Translations under genes and position numbers: made by a program | The notes under the pieces: generated by a model | Database searches by the model: none | Told to the model about the DNA's origin: nothing | The model's input: the letters and a program-made list of their open reading frames with translations, nothing else | Assembly (NCBI GenBank): GCA_014529385.2 | Contig: CM043950.1 | Location: forward strand, 67,090,935 to 67,154,934 | DNA from: Adiantum capillus-veneris | Taxonomy: Eukaryota > Streptophyta > Polypodiopsida > Polypodiales > Pteridaceae | Direction: 5' to 3' | Length of the DNA: 64,000 nt | Part shown: positions 62,441 to 64,000 of the stretch, piece after piece | Position numbering within the stretch: position 1 is the stretch's first letter | How the letters are laid out: every line of letters begins with the position of its first letter

Positions 62441-62476
62441 GTAAGCGGGCTTTTTGTTTGATGAACCAATCATATC

Positions 62477-62950
62477 CTAGGGTGATGGGAAAGAGTTGTC
62501 TAGGGAGAACATAGAAGGTATAAAAAGGTTATTGGAAATGTAAAAAGTGCAGTGAGCTACTGTGGTTGATGTATAGACTTCTTTGTTATCTCCGAACAAA
62601 AAAGAAATTGGGCTGGTAGTGGATGTGTGTAGACCTAATTGGGTGACTAGATGAGAGCTAATTGAAGAAATGGTACTTCCAGAATCCAAAAGGGCTTCCT
62701 CCAAAAGGGCTTCCTGAGTAGTGTCATACAAGTGAAAAACAGTAGAGCATACCTGGCGATTGGAAGAGGTAGTGGCCTGGAAATGCGGGTGGGTCCCTCC
62801 CATCAGCCACCCGCTTAGAGGTTTTCCAGCAAGGCCGCAAAGGTTGCTGAATCGGCGACGGCCACTTGGGAGTTCTGCAGTTGTTGAGTGGCCAGCCAAC
62901 GGCGGCAGTGCCGCTTGACATGTCCGTAAATGTTGCAGTAAAAGCATTTA
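62477..62950 (-). pseudogene. gypsy protease and gag end
   Basis: The aspartic protease core ALLDSGSTISSISSHLV is in one frame. The zinc knuckle (CFYCNIYGHVKRHC, about 62905-62955) is in another, and the protease flap leads into RT in a third (LFPITLGYDWF). At least two frame changes therefore separate knuckle, protease and RT. A short duplication (CCAAAAGGGCTTCCT) lies at about 62686-62714. Confidence 0.75.
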
Positions 62951-63900
62951 GGCCGTCCTTGGGCATCCCGCTCAGGTACAGATCGGCGGTTAACGTAAGG
63001 GGAATGCCGAGAATTTGTGAGAGAAGGGAACTCACTGAAAGAGAGAGAGTGAGAGAGAGAGGCTGTAAGCCAGATGACACCTGAGGATGCAAGAAAGGGC
63101 TCTGCTCAGTGAGGCCACCAGGGTCAAAGGTAGTAGAAGACCATGATATGGGGTAAAGAGGTGGTGTTATATGCAAGACATCTTCGAGTATTGCAGCTCT
63201 CAGAAGAAGAGAAATGCCATTGGAGAATGTCGAAGGAAAGGGATGCATTACAGTGGGATCACCGACCTGAACGTCGGTGTGGAAGAGGCTCTCAAAAGGT
63301 AAATGGCTGAACTGGTGCTCAAGGGAGAGAGGCAATACTGTGTAAGCAATATCAAGAGTGTCCAGCTTGGAAAGGAAAGTGGATTCAGAGATTACTTGTC
63401 TACTGTCGGCAGATGCACCAGCAAGTGAAGTATAAAAGGGAGCCACTGGTTGGCAGGGTTTGTTGCTCAGGTCGGGCAGCGAAGGAGAGTTATAGGTAGA
63501 ACCGTCATTGAGTGGGGACTGTCGGATAGCGGCCAGCAGTACGAGGCAGCTAGACAGATAGAGTGTGTCATCGACAGGAATATGCAGTAGGTGTCCTTGA
63601 GGGAAGGAGATTTCCCCAGGGAGTTTTGTTGTTGCAGTTGTAGCAGCGGGTGGCCTGAGGGTGAGGGTTGCCGTTGAAGAGGCTGAAGAGCACAGCGCAG
63701 GAGTATGACCAGGTTCGGCAGCAGGGCTTGGTGGCCTGAAAGTGCCAGAGGGTGCAGCACAAGTGATAGCTGGCGACTCAGGAGCTGCGAGTTGCAGATG
63801 TCGGGGTTGCCCCAGATGAGGGACACGATGTGAAGATGAAACTGTGGTAGTGGGGGGGCAACACCTCACCACAGCAGAAAGAGGCGTTAGGTGAGCCTCG
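62950..63900 (-). pseudogene. probable gypsy gag region
   Basis: Lies where gag should be, 5' of the zinc knuckle. A 382-codon minus frame (62724-63872) is Ser/Pro-rich and overlaps the knuckle in the wrong frame, so I do not take it as the gag product. The true gag frame is unresolved. Confidence 0.4.
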
Positions 63901-64000
63901 AACGACGTGCAGCCTGTGACGGCTGGCTGCAGGTCAGAATGGCCGTGGTTTGCTGCAAGGGAGGACAGGAGGGTGTGAATTGCACCTTTGGCAACGGTCG

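Larger units (their letters stand above)
59617..64000 (-). mobile_element. Ty3/gypsy retrotransposon, runs off window
   Basis: Minus-strand order: gag with zinc knuckle (about 62905-62955), protease, RT, RNase H, integrase, then a purine tract (AGGGGGGAGGTGTAG) and TGTCACC as LTR start at 59617. The 5' part extends beyond the window. Details are in the segment entries. Confidence 0.9.

Noticed and set aside
62724-63872. 382-codon minus frame as the gypsy gag
   Set aside because: The zinc knuckle is encoded in another frame of the same stretch, so this frame is probably not the product.

Overview
The window looks like nuclear DNA of a land plant with a large, repeat-rich genome. Spliceosomal introns (GTAAGT/GTATGT donors, T-rich ...GCAG/TTTAG acceptors), copia and gypsy LTR retrotransposons primed by initiator Met-tRNA, plant-style AAUAAA signals and long (AT)n/(GA)n runs support this. 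The lineage cannot be fixed from sequence alone. The proteins do not resemble familiar angiosperm housekeeping genes, so a seed-free plant (fern, lycophyte or bryophyte) is plausible; this is inference.

Layout. 0-2.3 kb: the end of an FCP1/NIF-type HAD phosphatase gene (+) converging on an unrecognised spliced gene (-) that carries an in-frame stop. 3.2-5.6 kb: gypsy pol debris, a 68-bp tandem repeat, a long (GA)n tract and a GC-rich 28-bp repeat. 5.6-8.9 kb: AT-rich, mostly empty. 8.9-16.0 kb: a minisatellite/satellite with core TTGGACAAGTGGTGGACC, interrupted at 11.1-11.9 kb by an FCP1-like exon (-). 17.0-24.7 kb (-): the main host-gene block. A ParB/sulfiredoxin-like exon is spliced to an exon with a degenerate amino-methyltransferase-like stretch, then to a SET-domain exon; another FCP1-like gene with a SAP-like tail follows. 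24.7-38.8 kb: the same satellite in opposite orientation, forming an ~866-bp dimeric higher-order repeat at 34-38 kb and split at 26.9-32.0 kb by a young copia element with clean 5-bp target duplications. 39.8-42.9 kb: a 90-bp repeat and a diverged satellite subfamily with ~316-bp units. 43.0-46.2 kb: a broken transposase-like gene (DUF7869 type). 46.2-49.5 kb: AT-rich repeats and TE relics. 49.5-57.4 kb: nested LTR elements on the minus strand. 59.6-64.0 kb: a gypsy element (-) whose pol frame is intact apart from five stops.

How it fits together. The only plausible host genes are the FCP1-like copies, the unknown gene at 0.8-2.2 kb and the ParB-like/SET gene. The splice junctions of the ParB-like/SET gene agree in phase, giving an unusual domain combination. 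The FCP1-like exons downstream also accept a phase-1 splice, so they could be separate genes or alternative 3' exons of the same transcription unit. Everything else is satellite or mobile DNA. Several coding breaks are single-base losses in short homopolymers, so assembly error must be excluded before calling them pseudogenes.
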